64,000 bases of DNA from RPQJ01 sp046347155. Its GTDB lineage: Bacteria; Pseudomonadota; Gammaproteobacteria; Steroidobacterales; Steroidobacteraceae. Location of the stretch: contig JAXMGT010000001.1 in NCBI GenBank assembly GCA_046347155.1, positions 1,674,001-1,738,000 of the forward strand, in the 5' to 3' direction. The notes below the pieces were generated by a model. The model made no database searches. It was not told the origin of the DNA and saw only the letters and a program-made list of their open reading frames with translations. The translations under genes and the position numbers were made by a program. Shown piece by piece: positions 34,272-43,062 of this stretch; positions within the stretch are counted from its first letter, which is position 1, and every line of letters begins with the position of its first letter.

Positions 34272-36869
34272 TCAGTTGAACGCGATCGGGCCGATGTTCA
34301 GTCCGTTCGGGTAGAACCCGCCGGCGGTCGTCACGAACTGCACGTTCGTGCCGAGCACCTGGACGTGCACTTCGTTGACGCCGGCGGCCAGCACCTGGGC
34401 AGGCGTCGCGAATCCGCACGGCGTCCGGATCGTGAAGCCGGACAGCGGCACCGTGTACGTCTGCACGCCGGGCCCCGGAACGACGACCGAACTCTGGACC
34501 TCGGCCACGCAGCCGGAGATCGACGGACCGCGCAGCACCAGCGTCAGCGTCGGGCCGGTGTTCATCAGTTCGTCGTTGCCCCACACCGAGATCTGCAGGT
34601 TCGAGAGGCCCGCGACGGAGGCCGTGCCGTTGCCCGGCGCGTTGACGAAGGCGCCGAAGCCCCACGGCTTTGCGTTCACGTCGAAGCCCCAGCCGAAAAA
34701 GAACTGGGGCGGCGGACCCGCGGCCGCTTCGAGGCCCCAGCCGTAGCCGACCGGGACGCCTTCGTCGCGGTAGTTGCCGGCATTGCCGCCTTCGGTCGAC
34801 TGCAACTGCGCGGCGACGACTGCATAGCCGCTGGCGTAGACCAGTCCGCCGCCACCGGCGAGGAATGCGACGTCGTCGAAGTAGTACGTCTGCTGGCCCG
34901 CAACGGCACCCGTGACGCCGAAGTTGAAGAAGATGATCACGCGGTCGTACGTCCAGGCCGGGTTCAACGCCGGAGTCCCCGCCACCGGGTTCGCGAAGTT
35001 GAACGTCAGGGTTTCCCAGCCGTTGGCGACCGTCGTATTCACCTGGGTTTCGACCGAGTGGGCCGAATTGCCCGAGTCCTCGACCTTGAGGCGCACCGGC
35101 GTACCGGCGGCTGGCGAGTAGACGCGCACGGTCATCCGCGTGTTCGACGCGGTGAACGGGATGATGCCGGCCGACAGGCCCGGCTGCGTCGACACGACCG
35201 TGCCGGCAAAGGTCTGCGCGGCCGCGGAGCGCACCACGCGCGCGACGTGGTTCGCCGGTGCGGCCGGGTCGGCCACGACCTGCGAGTCCTCGGCGCCCGC
35301 GAAGCCGGTCAGCAGGTAGGAGACCGACGGGTCGTCGAACGTGATCGTCTGGAACGGACCCGGGTTGTAGTACCCGGCGCCCTGGTACAGATCGCTGTTG
35401 CAGGCCGGGCCGGCCGGCGTGCCGCACAGCACGTAACGGGGGGTGCGCGCGATCGTCCACAGGCCCCAGCCGTCGTCGGTGCCCTTCCAGGCCTCGTCGA
35501 ACGCCTCGAACCAGAAGATCGAGACCGGCCCGCCGCTCGAGCCGGCCCACGAAGGATAGCCCTGGCCCGGGTTGCCGTAGAGCAGGTCGTAGTACCACTT
35601 CTGGTTGGGCTGCAGCGCCGCGTACGCCTCGATCGCCGAACCGGGGTTCGTCTGCAGCGCCTTCCAGCCGGTTTCGCCGATTACGATTGGCAGCGACTGG
35701 CCGGTGCTGACCTTCACGCCGTCGGCGTTCGTGTACTGGTAGTCGGCGACCTGCTGGTACCAGTTCTTCGCGACCGCCAGCGAGGCCTCCATCATCGCCT
35801 GCGCGCGGGCGGCGCCCGCCGGCACGGCGGTCTGCTGCCAGTTCCACCAGTCGGGCCGACTGATCGGGTACATGTGGATCGACACGAAGTCGATCATCGC
35901 CAGAACGGCGTCCGGCCGTACGGCGACCTGGTCGCCGAAGTCCGCCGTCAGCCCCGCGTAGAACGTGAAGTCGTCGTCGGCGGTCACGGGCTGCGTGACC
36001 TGGCTGCGCACGGTCCGGATGTAGCCCGTCAGGCAGGCGAGAGGCATGTACCTCGAGTAGAACGAGGTCTCGTTGCCCACGCTGACCGTGACAACGTTGG
36101 CATGGCGGGCGAGGGTGCCGATCGAGTAGGCGATGACGTAGTCGTTCGACGTGTCGCTGCAGCTCGTGAGGCCCTTGAGCTCGATGCCGAGCTGGAACTT
36201 CATGTTCGGGAAGTACTGCTCGGCGAGCGAAAGGATGCGCTCGGCGACCGCCGGGTTGCCGGGCGCACGTACGCCGAACAGCCGGATCAGGTCGTAGCCC
36301 GCGACGTTGAGCAGCGTCAGGTCCTGCAGGATGTCCGTGTCACTGGGGAACTCGCCCCGGGCCGGGCCGTCGGCGCGGTACGGGCTGTAGTTCACGGCCT
36401 TGCCCGTCGAATAGACGGCCGGCAGCGGCCGGGGCGAGTACACGTAGGCAGTGCAGGTCACGCTCACGCCGTTCACGTTCCCGGTCGCCACGCCGGTGCC
36501 ATTCGAGACGGTGCAGGTCTGCCCATTCGGCTGGCTGGCGACGAGCACCTGGTAGCCGCTGCCATTCGCAATCTGCAGCGAGAACGCGAAGGAACCGTTC
36601 GAACCGATCGCGAGCTTGTCCTTGCCGTTGTTCCAGAGATAGAGCGTCGCGCCGGAGGCGAGGCCCGAGACCGTGCCGCCGACCGAGACGTAGGCGCTCT
36701 TGTTGCTGTAGTTCTGGCTGCTGCCGCAACCGGCGAGGCCGAGCGCCGCAGCCGCGGCGATGCAGGACCACAGCGCGCGCCTGGAAACGCCCGGGCGTTC
36801 GACGACGGCCGCGAGACGCCGCGAAACAGCCGCGGCCCCGAACTGGTGCGTGACGTTCGTCCATATCAT
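34272..36869 (-). CDS. GH17 beta-1,3-glucanase lipoprotein with C-terminal beta modules
   Basis: An 865-residue protein from ATG 36869, behind GGGGGAA. The lipobox LGLAGC (Cys near residue 52) predicts an outer-membrane lipoprotein. Then come a small beta domain, the GH17 catalytic domain (about residues 120-500; acid Glu267 in SVGNETS, nucleophile Glu399 in IGETGWK) and two beta modules. One module (about 505-665, TITFDDPSVSYLLTGFAG) also occurs twice in the lipoprotein at 44162-46459, and the last 200 residues resemble that protein's C-terminus. It would degrade beta-1,3-glucan at the cell surface. It is the first gene of the minus-strand arm and has the LacI-type operator upstream. Confidence 0.92.
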   Translation of the reverse strand: MIWTNVTHQFGAAAVSRRLAAVVERPGVSRRALWSCIAAAAALGLAGCGSSQNYSNKSAYVSVGGTVSGLASGATLYLWNNGKDKLAIGSNGSFAFSLQIANGSGYQVLVASQPNGQTCTVSNGTGVATGNVNGVSVTCTAYVYSPRPLPAVYSTGKAVNYSPYRADGPARGEFPSDTDILQDLTLLNVAGYDLIRLFGVRAPGNPAVAERILSLAEQYFPNMKFQLGIELKGLTSCSDTSNDYVIAYSIGTLARHANVVTVSVGNETSFYSRYMPLACLTGYIRTVRSQVTQPVTADDDFTFYAGLTADFGDQVAVRPDAVLAMIDFVSIHMYPISRPDWWNWQQTAVPAGAARAQAMMEASLAVAKNWYQQVADYQYTNADGVKVSTGQSLPIVIGETGWKALQTNPGSAIEAYAALQPNQKWYYDLLYGNPGQGYPSWAGSSGGPVSIFWFEAFDEAWKGTDDGWGLWTIARTPRYVLCGTPAGPACNSDLYQGAGYYNPGPFQTITFDDPSVSYLLTGFAGAEDSQVVADPAAPANHVARVVRSAAAQTFAGTVVSTQPGLSAGIIPFTASNTRMTVRVYSPAAGTPVRLKVEDSGNSAHSVETQVNTTVANGWETLTFNFANPVAGTPALNPAWTYDRVIIFFNFGVTGAVAGQQTYYFDDVAFLAGGGGLVYASGYAVVAAQLQSTEGGNAGNYRDEGVPVGYGWGLEAAAGPPPQFFFGWGFDVNAKPWGFGAFVNAPGNGTASVAGLSNLQISVWGNDELMNTGPTLTLVLRGPSISGCVAEVQSSVVVPGPGVQTYTVPLSGFTIRTPCGFATPAQVLAAGVNEVHVQVLGTNVQFVTTAGGFYPNGLNIGPIAFN

Positions 36870-36944
36870 TGGCAGTTCCCCCGGTCGCCGGTCGTATGTC
36901 CGCGATCCGCCGCCCGCACGGTGGACGGGCTGGCCGGATCGTCG

Positions 36945-36964
36945 TTTTGAAAGCGCTTGCAAAA
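36945..36964. promoter_or_regulatory. LacI-type operator, site 1
   Basis: The near-perfect 20-bp palindrome TTTTGAAAGCGCTTGCAAAA is centred on AAGCGCTT. It lies between the divergent GH17 lipoprotein and LacI-regulator genes, 76 bp upstream of the GH17 start. The CG-centred palindrome is typical of LacI-family operators, and two further copies (38191, 44076) precede the other glucan transcription units. Confidence 0.8.
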
Positions 36965-36992
36965 GCTAGCGAAACCCGACCACGGTTGTCAA
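36963..36992 (-). promoter_or_regulatory. Predicted promoter of the minus-strand glucan operon
   Basis: On the minus strand, TTGACA (36992-36987) and TAGCTT (36968-36963) are spaced by 18 bp. The operator begins at the -10 box, so a bound repressor would block transcription start. The -35 hexamer is a perfect match to the sigma-70 consensus; the -10 box is weaker. Confidence 0.55.
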
Positions 36993-37086
36993 CGACCGCA
37001 CGTCCGGTGCACCCGCGATCCGGGTGCTGCGCCGCCGCATTCGGCCCCGGTGGCGCCGCTCCGGCGCTCATGCGAGGATTCTTCCG

Positions 37087-38130
37087 ATGTCCAGACCGAG
37101 ACCGGGCCGGCGCGCGCCAGCCGAACAGTCGTCCGCCATCACGCTCGACATGGTCGCGCGCGAGGCGGGCGTTTCACCGAGCACCGTTTCGCGCATCCTG
37201 AACGGGACCGCGCGCGTCCGGGAGTCCAAGGTCCGCGACGTCGAGGCGGCGATCGCCAAGTTCCGGTTCAGCCCGAACCCTGTCGCCCGTTCGCTGGCGC
37301 GCGGGCGCTCGATGAGCGTCGGCGTCGTTACCCAGGCCCTCGCGAGCCCGTACTACGGCACGGCGCTGGCGGCGATCGAGAAGCGCCTGCTGCGCGCCGG
37401 CTACGCGGCGCTGTTCGTCAGCGGCCACGGCCGCGAGGAGGACGAACGCAAGTGCGTCGAGCACCTGCTCTCGCGCCGCGTCGAGGGGATCATCCTGCTG
37501 ACGAGCGGCCGCTCGGACGCGGAACTCTCGCACCTGTCCGGGACGGTGCCGCTGGTCGTCACGGGGCGCAGCGTGGCGGGCGAAAGGCTCTGCTGCCTCG
37601 ACGTGGACAGCACCTCGGGCGCGCGACTCGCCGTCGAATACCTGCTGGGCCTCGGTCACCGCCGGATCGCGATGATCGCGGGCGCAGCCGGCCGTGCAGA
37701 CGCCGCGCAGCGACTCGCAGGCTACCGCGCCGCGCTGGCGGCTGCGAAAGTGCCCTACGACCGCAAGCTCGTGGTCCCGGGCCAGTACACCGAGCGGGGC
37801 GGTTACGCCGCGATGGACGCGCTCCTCACGTCGGGCGCGTCGTTCACGGCCGTGTTCGCCGCGAACGACCAGAGCGCGGTCGGCGCGCTGCTCGCGCTCC
37901 ACCGCCACGGACGCCGCGTGCCGCGGGATGTGTCGGTGGTCGGCTACGACGACCTGCCGTCCTCCGCGTACACGATCCCGCCGCTCACGACGATCCACCG
38001 GTCGACGGAGGAAGTCGGGGAAATGGCGGCTGAGGCGATCATCGACCTGGTCGAGGGGCGCCCGGTACGGACCCACGTTCCGGCGCCCACGCTCGCGGTC
38101 CGGGAGTCGGCCCGGCCGCTGCGTTCCTGA
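37087..38130 (+). CDS. LacI-family transcriptional regulator of the glucan locus
   Basis: A 347-residue repressor. The helix-turn-helix and hinge are at residues about 20-75 (LDMVAREAGVSPSTVSRILN, then FSPNPVARSLARGRS). The periplasmic-binding-protein-like core follows, with VSVVGYDDLPSSAYTIPPLT near the C-terminus. ATG 37087 is preferred to the longer frame at 37024, as it follows GAGGA and puts a short basic tail before the helix-turn-helix. It sits between the two arms of the beta-glucan locus and is the obvious candidate to bind the three AAGCGCTT palindromes. The inducer, perhaps a laminari-oligosaccharide, is inferred. Confidence 0.95.
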   Translation: MSRPRPGRRAPAEQSSAITLDMVAREAGVSPSTVSRILNGTARVRESKVRDVEAAIAKFRFSPNPVARSLARGRSMSVGVVTQALASPYYGTALAAIEKRLLRAGYAALFVSGHGREEDERKCVEHLLSRRVEGIILLTSGRSDAELSHLSGTVPLVVTGRSVAGERLCCLDVDSTSGARLAVEYLLGLGHRRIAMIAGAAGRADAAQRLAGYRAALAAAKVPYDRKLVVPGQYTERGGYAAMDALLTSGASFTAVFAANDQSAVGALLALHRHGRRVPRDVSVVGYDDLPSSAYTIPPLTTIHRSTEEVGEMAAEAIIDLVEGRPVRTHVPAPTLAVRESARPLRS

Positions 38131-38190
38131 CCGGCACCGCCGGCCGGGAGCCGGTCGCCGTTGCAGTCGGCCCGTCCCCTGCGGTACCTT

Positions 38191-38202
38191 GAAAGCGCTT
38201 TC
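38191..38202. promoter_or_regulatory. LacI-type operator, site 2
   Basis: GAAAGCGCTTTC is a perfect 12-bp palindrome, 60 bp before the GH1 start. A weak promoter (TTGCAG at 38161-38166 and TACCTT at 38185-38190, spacing 18 bp) ends where the operator begins. The arrangement matches the sites at 36945 and 44076. Confidence 0.82.
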
Positions 38203-38261
38203 TTGATTCCGGAGACCGTGCCCGCCGGGCGGGCGCGTCACCAGACACGGGACTCGAGGCC

Positions 38262-39665
38262 ATGAACGACGCGCTGACTTCCCATCCTGCGACGGGCGAC
38301 GACGGCGCCACGGAGATTGCCGCCCGGTTCGGCCGTTCGTTCGTCTGGGGCGTGGCGACCAGCGCCTACCAGATCGAGGGAGCGGCGGCCGAGGACGGTC
38401 GCGGCGACAGCATCTGGGACGCATTCTGCCGTCGCCCGGGCGCGATACGTGACGGGAGCAGCGGCGATCGCGCCTGCGACCACTACCATCGCTACGCCGG
38501 GGACGTCGACCTGATCGCCGACCTCGGCCTCGCGGCCTACCGGTTCTCGGTGTCCTGGCCGCGCGTGCAGCCGCTCGGCAGCGGTCGCTGGAACGAGGCG
38601 GGCATCGACTTCTACCGGCGATTGCTCGATCGCCTCGAGCAGCGCGGGATCGCCGCGCACGTCACGCTGAACCACTGGGACCTGCCGCAGGCGCTGCAGG
38701 ACCTCGGCGGCTGGAACTCGCGCGAGACCGTGCACCGGTTCGTCGACTATGCCGAAGGCATGGCCCGGCGGCTCGGCAACCGCGTGGCTTCGATTGCGAC
38801 GCACAACGAGCCGTGGGTGATCGCGACGCTCGGACACGAGGCCGGGATCTTTGCCCCGGGCATCCGCGACCGCGCGACGGCGTTCCGCGCAGCCCACCAC
38901 CTGCTCGTGAGCCACGGCCTCGCGCTCCAGTCGTTGCGCGCACAGGGCGTCGGGGCGCCGCTCGGGATCGTGCTGAACCAGTCCCCGATCCACCCGGCGA
39001 CCGACTCGGACGCCGACAGGGCCAAGGCGAAGCTCGACGACGGGCTCACGATCCGCTGGTACATGGACCCGTTGCTGCTCGGCCGATACCCGGAGGACGT
39101 CGTCAGTCACCTCGGTGACGATGCGCCCGCCGTGCAGCCCGGCGACATGGAGACGATCCGGCAACCGCTCGACTTCATCGGTGTCAACTACTACACGCGC
39201 AACATTTCCGGCACCGGGGCGCCGCTCGAGCCGGACCATCCGGACCGCGAACGCACGGACATGGGGTGGGAGGTCTTCCCGGCCGGGCTGACCGAGTTGC
39301 TGACCAGGCTGAACGCCGATTATCGGCTTCCACCGGTGTTCATCATGGAGAACGGCGCGGCGTATCGCGACGTGTGCGAAGACGGCCGCGTACACGACCC
39401 GGAACGTGTTCGCTACATCCGCTCGCACGTCTCCGCGCTCGCGGACGCGCTCGAGGCCGGCGTGGACGTCCGTGGTTATTTCGTCTGGAGCCTGCTCGAC
39501 AATTTCGAGTGGGCCGACGGCTACTCGAAGCGTTTCGGCATCGTCCACGTCGACTACGAGACGCAGCGCCGCACGCCGAAGGACAGTGCGCTCTGGTATC
39601 GCGGACTCGTCTCGGCCTGGCGCGGCCGCGCGGAGCGCCTCGCCGCCGCCGGTGGTCATCGGTGA
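38262..39665 (+). CDS. GH1 beta-glucosidase
   Basis: A 467-residue GH1 enzyme with all family hallmarks: FVWGVATSAYQIEGA, the acid/base motif THNEPW (Glu183), the nucleophile motif IMENGAAY (Glu363) and the closing FVWSLLDNFEWADGYSKRFG. No signal peptide is present, so it should act in the cytoplasm on imported glucose oligomers. It is the first gene of the plus-strand arm of the beta-glucan locus, 60 bp downstream of operator site 2, and overlaps the GH16 gene as GTGA. Specificity for beta-1,3 links is inferred from context. Confidence 0.97.
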   Translation: MNDALTSHPATGDDGATEIAARFGRSFVWGVATSAYQIEGAAAEDGRGDSIWDAFCRRPGAIRDGSSGDRACDHYHRYAGDVDLIADLGLAAYRFSVSWPRVQPLGSGRWNEAGIDFYRRLLDRLEQRGIAAHVTLNHWDLPQALQDLGGWNSRETVHRFVDYAEGMARRLGNRVASIATHNEPWVIATLGHEAGIFAPGIRDRATAFRAAHHLLVSHGLALQSLRAQGVGAPLGIVLNQSPIHPATDSDADRAKAKLDDGLTIRWYMDPLLLGRYPEDVVSHLGDDAPAVQPGDMETIRQPLDFIGVNYYTRNISGTGAPLEPDHPDRERTDMGWEVFPAGLTELLTRLNADYRLPPVFIMENGAAYRDVCEDGRVHDPERVRYIRSHVSALADALEAGVDVRGYFVWSLLDNFEWADGYSKRFGIVHVDYETQRRTPKDSALWYRGLVSAWRGRAERLAAAGGHR

Positions 39666-40603
39666 AGCGCCCTCCGGCGAATGGTCGAGGCGGGGCGCCC
39701 GCCCGGGTGACCACGCCGTCCGGCCGCTGGGAACTCGTCTGGAACGACGAGTTTGACGGGCCCGGCGTCGATCCCGCGAAATGGGATTTCGACCTCGGCA
39801 ATGGATTCTTCGACTACCGCGCGCAGGCCTGGGTGCCGGGCTGGGGCAACTCGGAACTGCAGTACTACACGCAGGAACCGTCGAACGTGTCCGTCGAGGA
39901 CAGCCTGCTCCACATCCGCGCGATCAAGGAGTCCGTGCACGGTTGCGGCTACACGTCGGCGCGGCTCAAGACGCGTCGGCGCGACGGCACGCCGCTGTTC
40001 GCCAAGCAATACGGCCGCTTCGAGGTACGGGCCAAGGTGCCGCATGGCAAGGGCCTGTGGCCGGCGCTGTGGATGCTGCCGCAGGACGAGGCATACGGCC
40101 CGTGGGCCGCGTCGGGCGAGATCGACATCATGGAGATCGTCGGCGAGCGGCCGCACGAGTATCTCGGGTCAGTGCATTTCGGCTGTACGTTTCCGCGCCG
40201 CGAACTCGTGACGCACGTGCACCGTCTCGCGGACGGCGGGACGGTCGGCGACTTCCACTGCTATGCGGTCGAGTGGGAACCGGGCGAGATCCGCTGGGAA
40301 GTCGACGGCACCCCCTGGGCGCGGCAGTCGTTCTGGTGGAGCAGCAGCCGGCTTGTGCGGGGGCGGGGAGCCCGGCCGCGCAACGCGGCGGACCTCAATC
40401 CCTGGCCTGCGCCGTTCGACCGGCCGTTCTACCTGTTGATGAACGTGGCCGTCGGGGGCGACTTCCCGGGCGTGCCGAACCCGGCGACGCGGTTTCCCGC
40501 GGAACTCGTCGTCGATTACGTGAGGGTGTACGACCGCGTGGGTGGCTACGGGCCGCCCGGCCGTCGCGGACGCGGGCGGGTGCCATACCGAAAGACGCGC
40601 TGA
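39662..40603 (+). CDS. GH16 beta-1,3-glucanase (laminarinase), no signal peptide
   Basis: A 313-residue GH16 enzyme starting with GTG 39662 inside the GH1 stop. The catalytic sequence ExDxxE is GEIDIMEIVG (Glu153, Asp155, Glu158). WELVWNDEFDG and the W-rich GLWPALWMLP are typical of laminarinases. The N-terminus (KRPPANGRGGAPARV) is polar, so no signal peptide or lipobox is visible. This is unusual because GH16 laminarinases are normally exported. Either it works in the cytoplasm with GH1, or a different start or export route is used. It precedes the transporter fusion gene by 23 bp. Confidence 0.95.
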   Translation: MKRPPANGRGGAPARVTTPSGRWELVWNDEFDGPGVDPAKWDFDLGNGFFDYRAQAWVPGWGNSELQYYTQEPSNVSVEDSLLHIRAIKESVHGCGYTSARLKTRRRDGTPLFAKQYGRFEVRAKVPHGKGLWPALWMLPQDEAYGPWAASGEIDIMEIVGERPHEYLGSVHFGCTFPRRELVTHVHRLADGGTVGDFHCYAVEWEPGEIRWEVDGTPWARQSFWWSSSRLVRGRGARPRNAADLNPWPAPFDRPFYLLMNVAVGGDFPGVPNPATRFPAELVVDYVRVYDRVGGYGPPGRRGRGRVPYRKTR

Positions 40604-40626
40604 AAGCGTCGGCGGAGCAGGGGGAA

Positions 40627-43062
40627 ATGAACAAAGACGGCGCAAAGCTCTCCGTCCTCGAAAAGGTCGGCTACGGGTTCGGCGACCTCGCCTCGAACCT
40701 GTTCTGGCAGATGTTCGCGATCTTCGTCGCGAAGTTCTACACGGACGTGTTCATGCTGAGCGCCGCGACGCTCGGCACGATGCTGCTCGCGACGCGCGTA
40801 CTCGACGCCTTCGTGGACCCCATGGTCGGCACGATTGCCGACCGGACGAACACCCGCTGGGGACACTTCCGGCCGTACCTGGTCTGGATGGCGATCCCGA
40901 TGGCGGCCACCGCGACGCTCACGTTCACGACCCCCGACCTCGAGGGTGGCGCGAAGGTCGCCTATGCCTACGTGACGCTGTCGCTGATGATGGTCACGTA
41001 CTCGGCGATCAACATCCCGTACTCGGCGCTGCTCGGCGTGCTCACGCCCGACTCCGAGGAACGCACGAGCGCGAGCTCCTACCGGTTCGTGATGGCGCTG
41101 CTGCCGGTGTTCGTCGTCGTCAACACGGCGATTCCGCTCGCGAACCACTTCGGCGGCAGCGACAACTCTCCACGCGGCTGGCAGATGACGATGCTGCTGT
41201 ATTCGTCGGTCGCGGTGCTGCTCTTCTTTGCCTGCTTCGCGCTGACCCGCGAGCGCGTGCCCTCCGGTCCGCGCGAGGATTCCTCGCTGCGCAACGACCT
41301 GCGCGACCTGCTGCGGAACAAGCCGTGGATGGTGCTGTCCGCGGTCGGCATCGCCGCGCTCACCTACTCGAACATCCGGAACACGGTGGCGATCTACTAC
41401 TTCCAGTACGTGGTGCCGGGCGGGGCCGAGTACTTCGGGCCGGTCATGACGACCGGCGCGTTCGCATTCATCGCCGGCGTCATGGCCACCGCGCCGCTGG
41501 CAAAGCGATACGGCAAGCGCAATTTCTACATGGTGTCGATGACGCTGACCGCGATCGCGACGTTCGCGTTCTTCTTCGTGCCCCCGTCGAACCTGCCGCT
41601 GGTCTGGGGGATGAACACGCTGATCAATGTGCTGGCGGCGCCGACCGCGCCGCTCGTGTGGGCGATGTACGCCGACACCGCCGACTACTCCGAGTGGCGG
41701 GCCGGTCGGCGGGCCACCGGTCTCGTGTTCTCGGCCTCGTCGTTCGCGCAGAAGCTCGGCTGGGCGATCGGCGGCGCGGGCGTCGGCTGGCTGCTCGCGT
41801 TCTACGGCTACGTGCCGAACGTCGCGCAGTCCGAGCGCACGGTGCACGGGATCGTGCTGATGATGAGCCTGATCCCCGCGGCCGCGGCGGTGATCGCCGT
41901 CGCGGCGTTGTGGTTCTATGAACTCGACAAGTCGACCGTCGAGCGGATGACCGCCGAACTGCAGGCGCGGCGCTCGCGACCGGATGGCCTGGAAGCGCCG
42001 AACGACCGGACCCCGCCGAAGCCGGACGCCACGCGCTCTCCCGGCCGGGCGGCCACGACGGTCGCGGCACGCGCGTCCGCCGCCGGGCGTACAGCGATGC
42101 CGTCCGGAACCGGGTCGGTGCGAGCGGGCGAGCGCGCCCACCCGAGCGCCCCGCGCACCGGCGTGACGCCGCCGGAAGCCACCGGGACCGGGCCCTTGCC
42201 ACTGACCGTCGCGCAGCGCGCGGCGCTCGACGACGAATTCGATCGACTGATCGGCGCGGGCGTGCACGGGCTGTGCTTCAGCCCGTACGTCGTCGGACAG
42301 GTGCCCGGCGACCCGATCGGCGAGGCGCAGATCCGCGCGCGGCTCGGGATCATCCGCCCACACGCGCGCTGGGTGCGGACGTTCTCCTGCACCGAAGGCC
42401 ACGAGCAGACGCCGCGGATCGCGCACGAACTCGGTTTCCGCACGCTCGTCGGCGCGTGGCTCGGCACCGACCGCGCGATCAACGAGCGCGAGGTGGCCGC
42501 AGCGATCGAACTCGCCCGCGGCGGACACGCGGACCTGCTCGCGATCGGCAACGAAGTGCTGCTCCGGGAAGACCTCGGCGAGGACGAGTTGCTCGGCTAC
42601 ATCGAGCGTGTCCGCCGGGCCGTGCCGGACGTGCCGGTCGGCTACGTGGACGCGTACTACCTGTTCGAGCTGCACCCGAGGATCGCGGCCGCGTGCGACG
42701 TGGTGTTTGCGAACTGCTACCCGTTCTGGGAAGGGTGCCCGCGGGAAGGCGCCGTCGCGTACATGCAGAGCATGTACGCGCGCGCCCGGGCGGCTGCGAA
42801 CGGCAAGCCGGTGATCATCAGCGAAACGGGCTGGCCCGACCGCGGCAGCCCGTTCCACGGCGCGGTGCCGTCGCGCGAAGGCGCGATGCAGTATTTCGTG
42901 GACACCTTCCGCTGGACCCAGCGCGAGGACATCCCGGTCTTCTGGTTCGCCGCGTTCGACGAGGCGTGGAAGACGGGCGCCGAGGGCGACGTGGGCGCGT
43001 ACTGGGGCCTGTGGGACGAGCAGGGACGGCCCAAGTTCCGCGGCGACCGGGGGGCATCCTGA
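40627..43062 (+). CDS. GPH-type sugar:cation symporter fused to a GH17 glucanase domain
   Basis: An 811-residue single reading frame. Residues about 1-440 are a MelB/GPH-family symporter with about 12 membrane helices (VGYGFGDLASNLFWQMF, FVDPMVGTIADRTNTRWG, AMYADTADYSEWRAGRRATG). About 80 residues of a Pro/Ala/Arg-rich linker follow. Residues about 523-811 are a GH17 domain with acid Glu643 (AIGNEVLL) and nucleophile Glu733 (ISETGWPDRG). No stop codon separates them. MelB proteins have both termini inside the cell, so the glucanase domain would face the cytoplasm and could cut oligosaccharides as they enter. A second start at ATG 42097 is possible but lacks a ribosome-binding site. Confidence 0.92.
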   Translation: MNKDGAKLSVLEKVGYGFGDLASNLFWQMFAIFVAKFYTDVFMLSAATLGTMLLATRVLDAFVDPMVGTIADRTNTRWGHFRPYLVWMAIPMAATATLTFTTPDLEGGAKVAYAYVTLSLMMVTYSAINIPYSALLGVLTPDSEERTSASSYRFVMALLPVFVVVNTAIPLANHFGGSDNSPRGWQMTMLLYSSVAVLLFFACFALTRERVPSGPREDSSLRNDLRDLLRNKPWMVLSAVGIAALTYSNIRNTVAIYYFQYVVPGGAEYFGPVMTTGAFAFIAGVMATAPLAKRYGKRNFYMVSMTLTAIATFAFFFVPPSNLPLVWGMNTLINVLAAPTAPLVWAMYADTADYSEWRAGRRATGLVFSASSFAQKLGWAIGGAGVGWLLAFYGYVPNVAQSERTVHGIVLMMSLIPAAAAVIAVAALWFYELDKSTVERMTAELQARRSRPDGLEAPNDRTPPKPDATRSPGRAATTVAARASAAGRTAMPSGTGSVRAGERAHPSAPRTGVTPPEATGTGPLPLTVAQRAALDDEFDRLIGAGVHGLCFSPYVVGQVPGDPIGEAQIRARLGIIRPHARWVRTFSCTEGHEQTPRIAHELGFRTLVGAWLGTDRAINEREVAAAIELARGGHADLLAIGNEVLLREDLGEDELLGYIERVRRAVPDVPVGYVDAYYLFELHPRIAAACDVVFANCYPFWEGCPREGAVAYMQSMYARARAAANGKPVIISETGWPDRGSPFHGAVPSREGAMQYFVDTFRWTQREDIPVFWFAAFDEAWKTGAEGDVGAYWGLWDEQGRPKFRGDRGAS

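Noticed and set aside
34071..36950. A 959-codon plus-strand frame
   Set aside because: It is antisense to the GH17 lipoprotein and part of the barrel gene; the translation is Arg/Val/His/Asp-rich without domains.
40608..40620. CTGAAAGCGTCGG upstream of the symporter fusion as a fourth LacI operator
   Set aside because: Only the left half matches; the right half is not palindromic, and the gene is only 23 bp after GH16 in the same operon.
40546..42858. A 770-codon minus-strand frame
   Set aside because: It is antisense to the symporter-GH17 gene, whose membrane helices and catalytic motifs are clear on the plus strand.
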